This document shows, in pieces, positions 47,932 to 58,849 of a stretch of 64,000 bases of DNA. The position numbers and the translations under genes were made by a program. Position 1 is the first letter of the stretch. Each line of letters opens with the position of its first letter. A model generated the notes under the pieces. It made no database searches. It was not told where the DNA came from and saw nothing but the letters and a program-made list of their open reading frames with translations. This DNA is from Eublepharis macularius (lineage: Eukaryota > Chordata > Lepidosauria > Squamata > Eublepharidae). The stretch is from positions 17,494,001-17,558,000 of the forward strand of contig NC_072805.1 of assembly GCF_028583425.1 (NCBI RefSeq), written 5' to 3'.

Positions 47932-48825
47932 CAGCCCAGGGATCTCATTCTCCTGGAGGGGGCAGGACCAAGAACGCTCCCGCGCTTCGCCTTGGGCCTA
48001 TTTTGGCCCCAAATGAGCCCAAAATCAGCCCGTGGCAAAGCATGTGTGTGCTCCCACACCTACATGATGACACCAGGGCCAGATCGAGGAGGGGCAGGGG
48101 GGGTAGCTTGCCCCCGGCGCCACCAAAGGGGGTGCTGGGCATGGCTGCCAGCCGCCCAGGAGCATACCATGGCTTGCCGCACGGGAGGCTGAGCGCAGGG
48201 TTGGGAGACCCTCGGCAGCCCTGCCGATGGGGTGGCTGGCTTGCCGTGTGCACAGGACCTCCCAGCCCTGTGCTCAGCCACCAGCGTGGCAAGCCAGCTG
48301 CCCCAGCGCATGCCCTCGCCACCGCCGCCACCATCTCTGCAGCTCACAGTGCGCTGGGGCAGCCAGCTTGCTGCATGGGTGGCACAGGGCAGTGGGGTAC
48401 GTGAACCACGCGGAGGGCCTCCTAGCCCTGTGCTCAGCTGGCCACCCCAGCGCACCATGAGTTGTGGACCTGGCGGCGGCGAGGGCGTGCACTGGGGCAG
48501 TTGGCTTGCCGTGCTGGTGGCTGAGTGCAGGGCTGGGAGGTCCTGCATGTGCGGCAAGCCAGCTGGCCATCCCAGCGCACGCAGGCGCCACTGCCAGCTC
48601 CACGGCTCACCGGGCGCTGGGGCGGCTGGCTTGCTGCATGGGCAGGCATGCCTCCTGCCCTGCGTGATGACGTCACAAAAGTGACATCATCACTCAGTGC
48701 TGGGAGCGCCCGGGCAAGGTTTGCACTGGGCGCCTGTGCCCCTAGATTCAGCACTGGATGACACCACTTCCTTGACTGGCTGAGGAGGGAAGAAATGGTG
48801 ACTTAACCCAGTCATCATGGGCTAG
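47932..48825. mobile_element. GC-rich repeat (ttggccccaaatgagccc family) split by a hAT-like element
   Basis: 47932-48073 and 48757-48800 flank the insertion at 48074-48756. ttttggccccaaatgagccc recurs at 48996-49015 (ggccaaaattagccccaaatga), so this is the same family as 48826-49210. The outer ends are approximate. Confidence 0.5.
48074..48756. mobile_element. GC-rich hAT-like element with perfect TSD
   Basis: Starts CAGGGCCAGATCGAGG and ends in CCTAGATTCAGCACTG, which are inverted-repeat-like ends. A perfect 8-bp TSD, gatgacac, lies at 48066-48073 and 48757-48764. The interior is strongly GC-rich, with repeated inverted modules (ggcaagccagctg / cagttggcttgcc) and a consensus CRE TGACGTCA at 48668-48675. 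Open frames occur on both strands only because of the GC bias. There is no transposase. Confidence 0.85.
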
Positions 48826-49210
48826 GGTTCCCAGGTCTCTATATCCTTCTGGCGGGGTGGGGGGAATCTGGCACTTACCTTGTGATGATGATGTGCTCTT
48901 TACTTGCACGTGTGCACTCTGGTGCCTGTGCAATGACATCATTCCCAGAAGTGATGTCGCGCTGGCTATGGGAGTGCTCCCGTGCTCCATGCGGGGCCAA
49001 AATTAGCCCCAAATGAAGTATGGGAGCACTTCTGTGGCCAGCATGATGATGTCACTTTTACATCATCATGCCCCCTATTCCTGGGGTGCCTGCCGGTGGC
49101 GGGTGACCTCTGGGGGCTTGCACCTTCCGCTAATCACTGGTGGATTGGTGGGTAAGGCGGCAACCCCCCGGGAGTTTGCCTGCCACTGGCGGACACCCGG
49201 AAACCCTTTT
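48826..49210. mobile_element. MITE-like repeat, CpG-rich, with tgatgatgtcac hairpin
   Basis: gggttcccaggtctctatatcc opens it, the middle has ctggcacttacctt and gatgatgtcacttttacatcatcatg, and it ends near cggaaaccctttt. Related sequence is at 63583-64000 and 60873-61253. Boundaries are approximate. Confidence 0.6.
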
Positions 49211-49474
49211 ATGGGCCCTTCAAGGCGGTATCATGTTGTCACCTGTGGCATAATGAAGTCAGTTTCTGTAAGCCCAGAAGTTACATCATTGCATTGCTGG
49301 GTGACGTCCTGTTATTTGGGCAAAAAACAGAGGTTTTGTCCAAATACTAGACTATAGCAGCAATATGATGACATCACTACAGGAAATGATGTTATTATAT
49401 TGATGGAGTGTACAAGCACTGCCACACTTGAGAAGGTAAGGATCCCCCCTGCTGCCTACAGGTTGCCAGGGTCA

Positions 49475-51016
49475 ACCTACAACCCTGGTGAATGGGCACA
49501 TTTCCACATCACCCCACCCACTTTTGACACCAATTCCTTCTTGTTCTTTCCACTGCCACAGTGAGTGTTTTGCTAGGTTTTACTTAAACATCAGATGTAG
49601 ATATAGCACGATACACGAGATATACACTATACACCATCACTGTACACAACCTTTTTTGAGCCTGTGGGCACGTTTCTCAGCAAACCTAGGGGATTTTTCA
49701 GGTATATAGGAATATCTGTCTTGTCGGTTCATGGCTCCAGTCTCTGGATTTAAGTATGCATAGATTGAGGCCCCTTGGCTTTTGGTGTATAATTACTGGA
49801 CCTGGGCAATCCAGAAGCTTCATAAAACTTGCCAAGTGCACGGCATATATTTATATATATGCGCTGTATATCCCTGTGGTGCCTGAGACGGACTCTGAGG
49901 CAAGAATACTAGTTCCTAAAGCATCACAAGGTGGCTTTGATATCACTTCTGGTTTTTAACTGGAAGTGATGCTGCGACACACAATGCTGTTTTTTTTTTC
50001 AAGAGTTCAGCTCCTCGAAAATCCCAATTTTATGTGGGGTATGGGATCGCTACCCTATTTTATGTAGGATTGATGCCCCTGTCTCTATGTAGGGTTGTCA
50101 GTCTCCTGGAGTAGTTGCAGGAGAATTTTTCTTTTAAAATGGCTGTTCGGCTAATTGCATGACATCATTTCTGGGGAGAACCTGGAAGTGACATCACACC
50201 TCTCCAGGAATCGCTGGGAACTCTATAGTAAAACCAGTGGATGCCAGGCTGGGCCTGATGACCCAAATTCTATGGTACATCATAGAATCTGCCCTCAAAA
50301 GCTATTATTTGCTCCAGTGGAATTAATCTGAGTATTCTTCAGATAAGACATAAGTCCTGGAAAACCCCTGATCCCGCCTTGAGGCTGGACATTTTAATGC
50401 AAAGTTAGGCCTAGTGTGTCCTTGAAGCCTCTAGAGGCTTACTCTAAATAAGATGTGGAAGCAATACCTGTTTTATAAGGAGTGAATTCCTCCCACCCCA
50501 TCTTTTGCACTTGAATCCTATCCATAGAATCCAAACAAAAGGATTTTTTTTCAGCCTTAAATTTTTTATTATATCATTTGCATTATCCATTAATTCCTTT
50601 CAGCACCAATAAAAAGTAAGGGAGGAAAGAATAAGTTTCATTTGTCCAAAATACCTTTCAAAGGAGGAATAAGCTGTTCATTTCTTTATGCACAAAGAAA
50701 TGGATGGAACGTTGTTGTTTGGCTTTCCTACTTGCCAGAAGGTTTTATGTGCTTACCATATAAAAACAGGTTTTTTTTGTTTTAGATACTGAAAAAAAAA
50801 TCATTGAAATTTTTAAAAAAGCTGTAGGCTTTCTAAACATATTAATACAATATTTATAAAGACAGGTAAAATATGTGCAGGTTATAGATAGGTGAATAAT
50901 AATTAGTTTAAATTCATCTGTGTTGTCAATGAGAGCTGTTAATGGGTGTCATTTTGACATCACATGATTGAATTCTCTGTTGCTCCCTCCTTCACCCAGC
51001 TGGACCCAGACAGCAT
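49475..51016. other. Intergenic, mostly unassigned
   Basis: Short fragments resemble MITE ends (ttttaactggaagtgatgctgcgacacac near 49955; aacctggaagtgacatcacacctctcc near 50170). 50550-50940 is AT-rich without a recognised family. Confidence 0.4.
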
Positions 51017-51024
51017 CTCTTAAG

Positions 51025-51438
51025 CAGGGCTCATTTCGAGGGGGAACGCACAGGAACGCAGTTCCGGCAGTTCCCCAAAGAGGTCACATGGCAGATGGCC
51101 TCGCCCACCTGACTCTCGGACATTTGGGGCCTGTTTCGGCCTGGATAGGGCCTCTGACGGGTGGTGGCTCACTCTCCCACTCATCAGCAGCTTGATCCTG
51201 ACTATTTTGGGCCCCTTTTCAGCCATTTTCAGCTCCCTTTTGCCATTTTGGGCCCAGTTTCGGCCCTGAATGGCCAGGATTGGGTCCAAAACAGCCAGAA
51301 TGGGTGATGTCAGGGGGTGTGGCATATGCAAATCAGTTATACTAATGACACACTTCCAGTGATGGCAAGAGGCGTGGCATATGCAAATGGGTTATGCTAA
51401 TGAGTTCCTCCGGCTCTTTTTCTACGAAATGACCCCTG
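51025..51438. mobile_element. hAT-like MITE, CAGGGGTCATTT family, copy 2
   Basis: CAGGGCTCATTTCGAGGG at the left and TTTCTACGAAATGACCCCTG at the right. Flanks ctcttaag (51017-51024) and ctctgaag (51439-51446) form an 8-bp TSD with one mismatch. It is 414 bp long, the same as the copy at 18091-18504, and inverted relative to it. Confidence 0.88.
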
Positions 51439-51745
51439 CTCTGAAGAATGCGGCTTGGACTGAAACGGACTAAGCCCGAATTATGGTGGACAGCCTTGAT
51501 ATCAAAGGAGAACAGTCATCTATCAGAGACTTCAAGCAGCACAAGCAGAGTCGTGGATTGCACGTCAATCAATGCTTCCCAGGGACAGTTCAGGAACACA
51601 TTGCCCATGGAAGCCCTGGAAACTGACATGGAAAAGGTTCATGGGAATATCTTTTAGAGATGCTTAAAGTTTCCAGAATCATGCAAATCCAGGGAGAAAA
51701 CCCTATACATAAGAACTGCCTTGTTGCAAATGTCCAGCATTCTGG

Positions 51746-51893
51746 GTTGGACCCAGCCAGCTTTCTCACTCAGCCTCTCCCAATTTCTCTTCCTTACTGC
51801 CGCTCCAGTCCCATGATCCCCAGCATAGCTTTTTGGGTTTTCAAAGAGGACCCACCTTTTACCAACAAAAAACTGATTAGATCCAACACTGTC
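51746..51893. mobile_element. Short inverted-repeat element, GGTTGGA-CCAGCCA family
   Basis: gggttggacccagccagcttt at the left and aactgattagatccaaca at the right are imperfect inverted ends. The body has cccaatttctcttccttac, as in 53618-53792. Confidence 0.6.
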
Positions 51894-52726
51894 TTTCCAA
51901 CAGGGCTTCGGGGGTGACCGTATAAGCAACATCTCTCCTCTGGGTGGTTTCACTATTATGGCTACTAGTTGTGGCTATGTGGTGCTCCCAAGAATCCCTC
52001 TTTGATTCCATCGTTCAGGACAGAACTAGACTTTGGTTGTCTCTCTTGTAATATTCAGCTTCAGCACTCCTAGATCAAGTCATCTGATCCTACACACTGT
52101 ACCTCACCCTTCTCTGTTCCATAGGTAGCCTTCATACAGGTTATGTTATGCGTTGCCCAAGGCAAGAAGGGAAAAAAGTGGGCTGCTGCAATCACAGAAG
52201 AATGAGAACAGGCAAAAGCCAATGAGGCAAGTGAAGAAGAGAATTTATCACAAAAGTAAAAAATCTCTACATTGTTTACTCTAAAGCTTCTTCAGGGGAA
52301 TCTGCAAGTGTTACTGTTTTGGCATTCTTGCTGTAAGAAAATGGAAAGACTCGCAGATTGCCCTGAAGATGTTTTACAGCGAAATGTGTAGGGAATATTT
52401 ACTTGGATGATAAATGCTCTTCTTCGCCTGCACCATTGGCTTTTGCCTATTTTTATTCTTCTATGTTGCCCAAAGCATCCAAGCTTTTTAGCCAAGACCT
52501 TGTACTAAGGGAGAGAATGTTTTCTTAAAGTGACCCGCCTCCAGGTAATCTTAGATACAGGATCCAATAACAGCAATAGCAAAAAAGCACACCTACAGGA
52601 CCTACTGATGCTGCAAAACATGTAAAGCGCATGGCACACAGGCAGATGCATTTATCCTAGAAGGCTGCTGCCGATCATTCAGACCTTCTGTGGCTGTGGT
52701 TTTTCTTAGTATTGTATAGGTGGCAG

Positions 52727-52986
52727 CAGGGCTTTTTTTCTGGGAAAGGAGATGGTGGAACTCAGCGGGTTGCCCTCAGAGAAAATGGTCACATGGCTGG
52801 TGGCCCCACCCCCTGATATCCAGACAGAGGGGAGTTGAGATTGCCCTCCACACCTCTCAGCAGTGCGGAGGGCAATCTAAACTCCCCTCTGTCTGGAGAT
52901 CAGGGGGCGGGGCCACCAGCCATGTGACCATTTTCAAGAGGTGCCGGAACTCTGTTCCCCCGCGTTCCTCCTGAAAAAAAGCCCTG
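52727..52986. mobile_element. hAT-like MITE, CAGGGCTTTTTTTC family, copy 4
   Basis: Canonical ends. Flanks ggtggcag (52719-52726) and agtggcag (52987-52994) form an 8-bp TSD with one mismatch. It has the cagacagagg / cctctgtctg hairpin, and its 260-bp length is between those of copies 1 and 2. Confidence 0.92.
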
Positions 52987-53049
52987 AGTGGCAGGACCAT
53001 TATATTGGGTCCTCCTCTGCCTATCTCACACATCACCTGGCCCTGGCCT

Positions 53050-53457
53050 CAAGGGGCTTGAGCCAGCCAACTTTTTCATTCCATCTCACCTAATTCTCCT
53101 CCTTTCTACAGCCCCCCCATCCCTCCTGCTTTTTTCTCAAGCACATCCCATAATCCCTGGAATAGATATTTCTGGTGGTCCAAGGAGACCCACTCCTCCC
53201 TTCTTTGGTGGCCGTCACATCATAGCTGACTTATTTATGGCTACCCTTGGTAGGGTTTTCATGGCAACAGAAGTGGTTTGCCATTGCCTGGCTCTGCAAC
53301 CCTGGTCTTCACTGGAGGTCTCCCATCCAATTACTAACCAAGGCTGACCCTGCTTAGCTTCAGAGATCTGACAAGATCAGGCTTGCCTGGGCTATCCAGG
53401 TTAGAGCCTCCTCCCTTCTTTACTGGCAACTAGAAAAACTGGTTGGTTCCAATCCAT
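53050..53457. mobile_element. Short inverted-repeat element (GGTTGGATCCAGCCA family) split by a SINE
   Basis: gagccagccaactttttcattcc and ctaattctcctcctttcta match 53618-53792. The right end, aaaactggttggttccaatcc, lies beyond the 5S SINE inserted at 53207-53407. Confidence 0.6.
53207..53407 (-). repeat. 5S rRNA-derived SINE with 14-bp target-site duplication
   Basis: Reverse of the 5S-like core (ccaattactaaccaaggctgaccctgcttagcttc at 53328-53362). A perfect 14-bp direct repeat, ctcctcccttcttt, lies at 53193-53206 and 53408-53421. It is the best-delimited SINE in the window. Confidence 0.92.
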
Positions 53458-53617
53458 GGTCCCTGAAGAAACAAGACTATTATTGACTTCGAGCGGCTTT
53501 GAAAAGATATGCATGTTTTCTTTTCTTTTGCATTCGATAGCTTCTGGTTGCTCATTAAATTAAACATTTTTAACTGCAAACTGTAGGGCTGGAGCCAAGT
53601 CTTCATAGCAAGATTAT

Positions 53618-53792
53618 GGGTTGGATCCAGCCAGACTTTTCACTCAATCTCACCCAATTCTCTTCCTTACAACAGCCCTTGTCCTATGGGACTTTTGTGC
53701 ACACAGGTTCCACCACCCTCAGCATAGCCATTATGGTGGGGGGTGGGGGCTCTTTTCCTTTTTCACCACCCAAAACTGGTTGAATCCAACCC
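53618..53792. mobile_element. Short inverted-repeat element, GGGTTGGATCCAGCCA family
   Basis: gggttggatccagccagac and its inverse actggttgaatccaaccct bound it. The interior ctcacccaattctcttccttac matches 51746 and 53050. Confidence 0.7.
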
Positions 53793-53799
53793 TATGCGG

Positions 53800-55580
53800 A
53801 GGGTACGCAACAAAACCATCAAATGGAGTTCTTTTGCATCTCCAGAGTTAGCATGGTAACTTCACACACCTGACACATGTTCAAATCTTTAGCATTCTAA
53901 GCACTTAGGAAACCCTCGCCTTTTCGTGGAAGAACTCAGGCCTTTTGCTGGGGACCTGATTCACAGAATACATGTTCTTGGGAACTAATTCTTGAATACA
54001 AAATACAGGTATGTGAACTCCATTTTGGTCATGCTTCTGTAACTGCTGTAAAAGGGGTAACTGGGAAAGGATTGTCCCATTTCTGTGTTTGCAAGGGGAA
54101 ACTACACTTTTATCATTGCTCTTCATACTCTTTGCATGTATTTGGTGCTTTTAAGATGGGTCTTGAGTTCCAGGTTCCTCTAAGTCAAGGGCCCCAACAA
54201 CACACCTCTCAAAGAGGTGGGAAGCTGGGAAATACATGGCCAGCCAAGCACTCAGATCACTACATTTCTAGGCATTAACTTTGGAGTTAGAATGAACGAA
54301 ATGTGCAGCACAGTGAATGCAAGGCGTGGGTGGGGAATGTGGAACCTTGGGATGTGCTCCAGGAGTGGGCCCCCATTTGAGATTGGTTGTCATTCAGGTC
54401 ATCAAAAGTAAAATTAGGCTTGAATACATAGCAGAACCCTAAGCAGAATTATGCACTAAAAGCCCATTGAGGTTGATGGTTTTTTAGGATCACATGGTTA
54501 GCTGAGTACATGGTTATCAGAGTAGCGCATCATAAAGCAATAGTAAAGCAATAATGGCAAACAATTTGGTCAGAGTTGCACTGGGATTTTCCTTTTTTAA
54601 TTTACAAAAAAAAAAATTAATATATATTTGAAATACAATTAATTAGGAATTTCCTTTTGTTGCTCCACTCTCTGGAGCGAGGAAGCCAATTTCTTCCCGT
54701 AGGCCCTCTAATGGTATTCCAACTTTGCAAAGCAGATCAAGGTATCAGAAGGCACAAGGTCAGCATAGGCAAGGAATACAATTCCCTTCTCAAATATTTT
54801 CTTCAACATTTGACCACAAAACTGTTCAATGGTAATGGACAACAACATCCATTATGGCTAATCCAAAAGTAGTCCACCCTATTTTTTTTTTACAATGATC
54901 AATTTTTCTACTGTTAAAAATGGAGAATCTCCAAGAATGATAAACTCAGGAAATTTACTTCAAAACTGACCCCCACCCCACCACCCCAAATATTAATGCA
55001 TCTAAATTCGAGAGTAATAAACTTGGTTCTCGTTTTAAATAGCAAGAATCCACAGAAAGTTGAACAAAAAATTAATATAGACAGCTATTAGTTGCTTGTT
55101 TTTACTGTAAATAATATAGTATTGTTTGGCAGTCTTTTGTACAGGTTACTTCTATACCATACAGTATGTCTACTGGAGCTACTGAGGTTCTTTGAGAATG
55201 CGGATAGCCAACTGTAATTTACACAGTTAGGAAAGCTATTAAAATGCTGCCCCTTGGGTTAATATTACTACGAGTGGCAGATATTCTAGGCAGAGATGGT
55301 GGGCTGCAGACACATTGCAATTCATACTGCTTTTTTAAAAATGGAAATAAAATACAATAAAGATAGAAAACAGAAGCAATGCTTCAGATATTTTAAAAAA
55401 CCTCTCGGATCTAGCGGGGTCTATAAGCAAGTAAATGCTTTGCTTCATGTGTATGTAGAGAAAGTTGCAAATAAGGTCGCGTGGGATGGCTCCTGTAACT
55501 CCTTTTTGCAAAATTGGATCCTCTGACACTCTTCTGCTAAGTAGTCGTTAAGGGAGATAGACTCCCCAGGGTGGGAAGCC
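53800..55580. other. Low-repeat, AT-rich intergenic stretch
   Basis: This 1.8 kb has few recognisable repeats, unlike its surroundings. It could be distal SMPD3 3' UTR (minus strand) or plain intergenic DNA. An ATTAAA on the minus strand (tttaat near 54597) is the only possible signal I saw, and I do not call it. Confidence 0.35.
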
Positions 55581-55584
55581 AGAG

Positions 55585-55812
55585 AGCCCCTCTAGTGTAG
55601 CAGCTACAGTGATGGACTAGGATCTGGACAACCCGGGTTCGATTTCCCTCTCCCCCATAGAAGCTCACTGGGTGACCTGGACCAGTCACAAATTCTCAGC
55701 CTGACCAACCTCACAGGGTTTGTTGTGAGAAAAAATGGAGTAGAGGAGAATGCTGTAAGCCGTTTGGGGTCCCCACTGGAGGTGAAAGGCGGGGTGTAAA
55801 TGTAGTAAAATA
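55585..55812 (+). repeat. tRNA-derived SINE
   Basis: ctagtgtagcagctacagtgatggactagg (A-box region), cgggttcgatttccc (B box), gctcactgggtgacctggaccagtcac, cctcacagggtttgttgtgag and gtttggggtccccactggagg are in order. An AT-rich tail follows. Confidence 0.85.
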
Positions 55813-55814
55813 AT

Positions 55815-56728
55815 TTTTTTAAAAAACCTTCCTCCAATTGAGAATTTTTTGTTTCTTTCTGAAAGCGAAAGCCTTTCTAAAATGAAAAGAAGTCTTTCTT
55901 TACTGAAGGAAGTCTTCCCCTGTTGGAGGAAAATTTGGTGGAAGAGAGTCTTAAGTTCTAAACTCACAACTTTGCCTCTGAAAATGGAATCCTGTACTGG
56001 GTGAAGGTAGGGCTGGTTCTAATGTCCCACGGCCCAGTGGCCACAAGCCACTACCACATTAGGTACTGCATGGTGAAGCGGCAGCAAACTAAACTAGATT
56101 TCCTTCGTTCTGAACTTGCGACTCCTAATAGAAAGGCTGAAGGAGGCAAAAGATGTAGAACTCACAATTCCCATCTCTGAAAGCTCCTCCAGAGCCATGT
56201 TTCTCAACCCAGTTCCTTGACATGCTTTCACCACGGATGGCAGAAAAAATGTCCAGGGGACGGGGGGGTTTGCAGGGGATAACGGCAGAACGGAGTGATT
56301 AAGCATCTCGCCCATGCCCCCCCCTTCTGAATTGTGCCCTCTGCTGGGGAGGATCAGGTTTTGGGTCCTACACATCTAGTTTGCCCTTTTTTATGCCCTA
56401 GCAGACACCCCTCCGGGCATCCAGCTGCAAGCTTTCCCCCTTCATTTAGCTGATTTTGATAACTGACTCTTATACCAAACCTTGAAACACCCTGGTGGCA
56501 TACCTTAACAAAATGCTACGTTTTCTACCGGGGATGTCTCCAATATTGGGTGGAGACGCATGTTCTGAAGTTCTGTTGTTTTACAGGCCCGCATGGGGCC
56601 AGTCTGGGACCATGGCACATGGAGGGGGGGACCCTTCCACACACTGACTGCAAGGCTTAGCAGCTGTTCTTGGCTTCATTTCAGGGTACAGCTGGATTCC
56701 CTAATGCAATTCTAGTTCCTGAGTCACT
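55815..56728. other. Intergenic, nothing recognised
   Basis: No family recognised. A short self-similar run, ctttct / agaaag, lies at 55850-55910. Confidence 0.4.
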
Positions 56729-56730
56729 TT

Positions 56731-56943
56731 GGCCCTTTTCACACTACTTATGTACTTCTGGAACATCGTGAAATGTAGCGCAAAAAATGCGGAAGATAGC
56801 GTCTTCTCGTGAGAGTTTTGTGCGATGTTGCGTGAGTTTTGCGCGATGTCGTGCAAAACTCTCGTGAGAAGACGCTATCTTCTGCGGTTTTTGCGCTACA
56901 TTTCACGATGTTCCAGAAGCACGTAAGTAGTGTGAAAAGGGCC
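56731..56943. mobile_element. Near-perfect hairpin MITE with CpG-rich arms
   Basis: ggcccttttcacactactta at the left pairs with taagtagtgtgaaaagggcc at the right. The arms of about 88 nt continue through ggaacatcgtgaaatgtagc and aagatagcgtcttctcgtgag. The central part is gcgatgttgcgtgagttttgcgcgatgtcg. TSD unresolved. Confidence 0.85.
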
Positions 56944-56959
56944 TCTCCCAATGCATTTC

Positions 56960-57262
56960 CCTGAAGGCTCTGTCAATTTCACCTCTCCAGTCTAAAACTG
57001 TGTGAGACGGCAATCAGAAGGCAGCGTGGGATGGAAATGGGCTGGAGCTGCCTTCCAGAGCCAGGCTTGGACCTGGAGAGGTTATAATAAGCTGAAGTTT
57101 CCCTGCTGGCTTTTCACAGCCCCTTCACACAGCGCCAGTGTATAGCAAAGCCTTTGCCCTGCCACCAGCAGTGTCTTTTAAAACTACCCTTCTGGCTACC
57201 ATTGCATCTCCTGACACGTGTTCTTCATGTGTCAGATGTCTCATGTAGAAAGGCTTAGTTTA
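56960..57262 (-). repeat. Arm of a long inverted repeat (pairs with 58390-58693)
   Basis: Reverse complement of the element at 58384-58846 over about 300 bp, with moderate divergence: ctgtcaatttcacctctccagtctaaaactgtgtg here, its complement at 58660-58693. Probably a partial copy of the same palindromic element. Confidence 0.75.
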
Positions 57263-57264
57263 AC

Positions 57265-58383
57265 TGCAATTTTGTTTTTCTAGTTTCCAATCAGTTTCTA
57301 TCCACATGCTGGTATTTTATTTCCGTTCCCCCACTGCATTCCTTCATTTCTGGAAGAGGCAGAGCATGGCTTCTGGTACAAAGCTGGGACCCTGTAAATC
57401 TCCTAATCACAGGCCAAGGCAAGAGTTCCCCGGCAAATAAATGCCAAACGGTAAGCACAAATATGCCATATTCTTAAAGCAGCAGGCACGCCTTCCAGAG
57501 CACAACTCCGTGTCTGATGCTCTGTCCCGCAGAGCCAATTCCATTGCTACATGGACAGTATAGGAACCCCTTCCTCTATGCTGATTCTCATGCTCCTCCG
57601 GTGAGTGTAGGAACCATGTGGTGAGGACCAATGACATTTCTTCCCGTGCAAATGATGTCCAGCCTCATGGTTCCTTCATCTGAACCAGGGTAGTGTGAGA
57701 ACAATCCATTCTGAAGTTAGGCATGAATCAGCCTATATTAGTGAGAGTTTAGCAATGAGGGGCAGTCCTTAGTGAAGTCTGCTTTATGCTGGCGCAGATG
57801 TGGTCCTGCATGTGGTGTCCTGTGGAAGCACATTTGCCCAAAACAAGGCCTACGTTTTGAGACACTAGCACATCCCAATGCTTCCATTTTGCACACTTAC
57901 AGGCTTTTATGGGGGAGGGAATTAATCTTTGCCCACTTCGCACAGGGGAACCCTTCCCAGTCCTATGACTTGATGCCATCTGAAGGTACCAAGCAGGTCA
58001 CCATCTTTTGGTTTATGAGAGGGTCTCCACTACCTTTCCCTTCCTTGCACAGCTCTCTTGATTCTCCTCATGGAGAATTCAGAAATGGCTGGAGTTGTTG
58101 CTGGTTTCCAATGGGTGGATCCTACAACTGCTCAGAGAATACCTGAACATGGAATCTCATGTGCTGGATAGCAGAGGCTTCTCAACCATGCTAATGGTTA
58201 TCAGCGCTGGCCATCCATTCACCTGTTCCGGTGAGATTACTTCACCAAATGTTACTAGACCGATGAGGGATTCAGCCCCAGGGTATTGGTAATTTTGTCC
58301 CCTCCCCAGCAATTAATTTGGTAGGTCTAAGGCCAGTTTATGCCACATAATAGTTATCCAGGATTTGTCTAGACTGTACACTT
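57265..58383. other. Spacer between inverted arms, unassigned
   Basis: No known repeat or gene recognised. The 124-codon open stretch at 57772-58146 has no family features. Confidence 0.4.
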
Positions 58384-58846
58384 CAAGATGCCAAGTCATT
58401 GAGTCTCTCTACACGAGACATCTGACTTGTGAAGAACACATGTCAGGAGATGCAATGTTAGCAGGGAAGGGTAGTTTAAAAAGACAGAACCGCCCGCAGG
58501 ACAAATGCTTTGCTATACACTGGAGCTGTGTGATGGGGCTGTGAAATGCCAGAAGGGAAACTTCAGCCCATTATAACCTTTCCAGGTCCAAGCCCGGTTC
58601 TGGAAGGCAGATGCAGCCCATTTCCATTCCTTTCTGCTCTCTGGTTGCAATCGCACACAGTTTTAGACTGGAGAGGTGAAATTGACAGAACCATTAGGGA
58701 GGCAAAGATAAAATTAACAAATCCTCTGAGCAGCGATCTCCACTGGCTCTGTCTTTCAAAACTATGCATCCCAGCTAACATGGCATCTCCCTTTACTTGA
58801 CAAACACATGCCAAGGCGTTTCGTGTAAAGAGACTCACTGTCTTGA
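58384..58846. mobile_element. Palindromic element, about 460 bp, long imperfect terminal repeats
   Basis: The left part (agtctctctacacgagacatctg ... ctaacattgcatctcc in complement) pairs with 58720-58846 (gctaacatggcatctcc ... cgtgtaaagagactcac) over about 120 nt. The middle matches 56960-57262 in reverse. There is no coding sequence. Superfamily unassigned. Confidence 0.65.
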
Positions 58847-58849
58847 TGG

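Noticed and set aside
47945..48754. Several long overlapping open frames on both strands (up to 200 codons)
   Set aside because: They are products of the GC-rich transposon with repeated modules. No frame shows protein features.
57772..58146. 124-codon + strand frame in the spacer of the inverted repeat
   Set aside because: No domain, signal or membrane segment is seen, and there are no splice-supported neighbours.
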